DNA of 52,431 nucleotides, from positions 1-52,431 of the forward strand of contig CAIPDV010000060.1 of NCBI GenBank assembly GCA_903863935.1. Direction: 5' to 3'. The position numbers and the translations under genes are program-made. Below the pieces are notes generated by a model that saw only the letters and a program-made list of their open reading frames with translations, was not told the DNA's origin and searched no databases. Source of the DNA: an uncultured Bacteroidota bacterium (GTDB taxonomy: Bacteria > Bacteroidota > Bacteroidia > JABEUT01). Positions 50,743 through 52,431 of the stretch are shown piece by piece; the stretch's first letter is position 1, and every line of letters starts with the position of its first letter.

Positions 50743-52122
50743 ATGAAACGGTCATTATTTTTGTTTCTTTTCATTTTTAATGTTTCACTTATTAGTTCTC
50801 AAACTATTTATACAGCCGTGGGGTTCTTTCCGGGACCCCACGGTTATACAGGTGATGGAGGACCTGCTACTTCTGCGAGATTGGATTATCCCAGTGATTT
50901 GAAGTTTGACAAAACAGGAAACTTATACATTGCAGAGTTTACTAATAATATTATCCGAAAAGTGAATACTTCAGGAATTATTACAACGATAGCTGGAAAT
51001 GGGTATATGGCAGGTACAGGTAATGGTGGCTTTAGTGGAGACGGTGGTCCAGCTACGGCAGCAGAATTATGGGGACCTACTGGAATTGCCTGTGATACTT
51101 TTGGGAACATATATATAGCCGATGTAAACAATAATATAATCCGCAAGGTGAATACTTCTGGGACTATTAATACTATTGTCGGAAATTTTTCGTATCTACC
51201 CGGTTACAGTGGAGATGGCGGTCAGGCTACAAATGCCGAAGTAAATGGACCTTATTGGGTTGCTACAGATATTTCGGGAAATGTTTACTTTACAGATGTT
51301 GGTAATAATGTAATTCGAAAAGTAGATACTAGTGGGATAATTGAACCATTTGCCGGAAACTATTCGTATGGAGGTGGATATAGTGGCGATGGAGGTCCTT
51401 CAACGGCAGCCGAATTAAGTGTTCCCGAAGCAATAGCGTTTAGTCCTTCCGGTAACCTTTATATTGCCGATGGAGCTAATCAAGTTATACGAATGGTTAA
51501 TAGTTCCGGAACTATTTCCACCATAGCTGGGAATGGAATTTATGGCTATTCAGGTGATGGGGGACAAGCTACGGCAGCAGAGTTTAGTCCCTATGGTATA
51601 GCTTTTGATGTTTCAGGCAGTTTATACATTTCCGATGCTGATGCTGATGTGATTCGCAAAATTGATAATTCAGGAATTATAACGACCGTTGCCGGTTATG
51701 GTTGGCATCTGGGATATTCCGGCGATGGGGGGCTTGCCACATTGGCTAAAATGAATTTAAATAATGGTATAACTCTTGATGTTTCAGGTAACTTGTTTAT
51801 AGCAGACCAAGGTAATAATGTTGTTCGTGTAGTAAAAAATATTTCAACTTCCATTAAACAACCTATCGCTTCAAATAATATTTCCGTTTACCCCAACCCA
51901 TCTAATGGTAGCTTTACATTGGAGTATGGGCTTCCAACTACAGAATCAGGTAAGATTGTTCTTTATAACGAATTTGGAGAAAAGGTAGGAGAATATCAAT
52001 TAGATGCGGGTAAGAATAAGATGAATATTACCAATAATAATCTAAGCAACGGGATTTATTTTTATCAAGTATTTGTTAATAATAAAGGAAGTAAGAGAGG
52101 TAAACTCATTATTACTAAGTAA
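50743..52122 (+). CDS. secreted NHL-repeat protein with T9SS sorting domain
   Basis: 459 residues: signal peptide (MKRSLFLFLFIFNVSLISSQ), six NHL-type repeats (YTGDGGPATSARL, FSGDGGPATAAEL, YSGDGGQATNAEV, YSGDGGPSTAAEL, YSGDGGQATAAEF, YSGDGGLATLAKM), and a sorting domain (VYPNPSNGSFTLEYGLPTTE... GIYFYQVFVNNKG... GKLIITK). Close paralog of the 49247 protein; whole repeats are near-identical. A six-bladed propeller at the cell surface or released; ligand unknown. Confidence 0.9.
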   Translation: MKRSLFLFLFIFNVSLISSQTIYTAVGFFPGPHGYTGDGGPATSARLDYPSDLKFDKTGNLYIAEFTNNIIRKVNTSGIITTIAGNGYMAGTGNGGFSGDGGPATAAELWGPTGIACDTFGNIYIADVNNNIIRKVNTSGTINTIVGNFSYLPGYSGDGGQATNAEVNGPYWVATDISGNVYFTDVGNNVIRKVDTSGIIEPFAGNYSYGGGYSGDGGPSTAAELSVPEAIAFSPSGNLYIADGANQVIRMVNSSGTISTIAGNGIYGYSGDGGQATAAEFSPYGIAFDVSGSLYISDADADVIRKIDNSGIITTVAGYGWHLGYSGDGGLATLAKMNLNNGITLDVSGNLFIADQGNNVVRVVKNISTSIKQPIASNNISVYPNPSNGSFTLEYGLPTTESGKIVLYNEFGEKVGEYQLDAGKNKMNITNNNLSNGIYFYQVFVNNKGSKRGKLIITK

Positions 52123-52129
52123 AAAATAG

Positions 52130-52137
52130 TATATTTG
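52130..52137 (+). promoter_or_regulatory. -7 box TATATTTG
   Basis: Exact TAnnTTTG followed by GAAACAT, as at 50731-50744; 20 bases before the ATG at 52158. Confidence 0.45.
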
Positions 52138-52157
52138 AAACATAAGAACATACAGCA

Positions 52158-52340
52158 ATGAGAAAGTTCTTCTACCTTTTACTATTTTTTACAATTAAAA
52201 CTTCCGTTTTTTCTCAAAGTTTTGTAAAAATTTATAGTGACCTTGCTCCTACTTATGCAGGATATAATGTTCTTTTAGATAACAATAAGCAAATAACGGT
52301 TTCTGGTATTTATAATGGTGGTTGTATGTCTTCAAACTAA
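52158..52340 (+). pseudogene. start of a secreted protein, broken or cut short at the window edge
   Basis: MRKFFYLLLFFTIKTSVFSQ is a signal peptide, followed by SFVKIYSDLAPTYAGYNVLL and DNNKQITVSGIYNGGC, which reads like the first blade of a repeat protein. A TAA at 52338 ends it after 60 residues. In another frame just after, YVFKLNCTYA and later FYSGSILNFDNT look as if coding continues, interrupted by stops. Either a decayed gene or low-quality sequence at a contig end. The remaining 91 bases hold nothing else. Confidence 0.5.
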
Positions 52341-52431
52341 ATTGTACTTATGCTTAGATAGTGTTTCTTGTTAATTCAAATGTAGGTTAAATTTTTTATT
52401 CTGGCTCAATTTTAAATTTTGATAATACAAC

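Noticed and set aside
11366-52122. Type IX secretion or gliding machinery genes
   Set aside because: Only cargo proteins with sorting domains occur; no Sov/SprA, PorV, GldKLMN or PorU-like genes are seen.

Overview
The window looks like a chromosomal piece of a Bacteroidota (Bacteroidetes) bacterium, probably from the Chitinophagales/Sphingobacteriales side. The base composition is AT-rich. Many secreted proteins end in type IX secretion (T9SS) C-terminal sorting domains (YPNPSNG... GIYSVRVQ... KKLV). Several genes are preceded by the Bacteroidota -7 box TAnnTTTG, and Shine-Dalgarno sites are largely absent. All functional calls come from reading the sequence and remembering families; no database search was run.

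Layout. (1) 0.1-11.2 kb is a mixed housekeeping/accessory stretch: TMEM175-type channel, leucine-rich repeat protein, metallo-beta-lactamase-fold hydrolase, secreted beta-helix protein, aldo/keto reductase, a HigBA toxin-antitoxin pair with a clear operator, a GNAT acetyltransferase, and a two-component pair (CHASE3-PAS histidine kinase plus a REC-cNMP-HTH response regulator). (2) 11.4-26.4 kb is a same-strand block of seven large T9SS cargo genes. Five are built on exactly seven GloVer-type repeats, one on alternating SprB and Ig-like units, one on PKD/Ig-like units. They exchange a common C-terminal fibronectin-like cassette and near-identical sorting domains. Two of the seven are broken (an internal stop; a frameshift plus a missing C-terminus). 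(3) 26.3-36.3 kb holds two OmpA-domain proteins, DUF1801 protein, a serine hydrolase with a suspicious A-tract, RdgB/HAM1 with an internal repeat-derived insert, a membrane protein, a 1.2-kb gene-poor gap, a BON protein, an NHL protein and a 5'-truncated cupin gene. (4) 36.5-38.6 kb is a small RloA/RloB islet of likely antiphage function. (5) 39-46 kb, all on the minus strand, holds PaaY- and PaaJ-like genes (phenylacetate catabolism), a YdeI/DUF1801 protein, a run of unrecognised small membrane proteins, and two paralogous outer-membrane beta-barrel proteins. (6) 46.7-52.4 kb returns to plus-strand T9SS cargo: one with an unrecognised central domain, two six-repeat NHL proteins, and an interrupted or cut-off one at the edge.

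The window is rich in short intergenic repeats. The most unusual is a ~0.38-kb element present twice in opposite orientation (38661-39050 and 46153-46527), carrying a hairpin, an ATTGCTAGCAAT palindrome, a TATCTTTG promoter and an array of ATTGC words spaced almost exactly 11 bp apart. Other families are AATTACG-type repeats sitting in 5' leaders, an 85-bp repeat that truncates the cupin gene, and several 'CCCCTAAAGGGG' and 'GTCATCC...GGATGAC' inverted repeats. I saw no rRNA, tRNA, CRISPR array or transposase gene. The 1-108 edge holds no gene.
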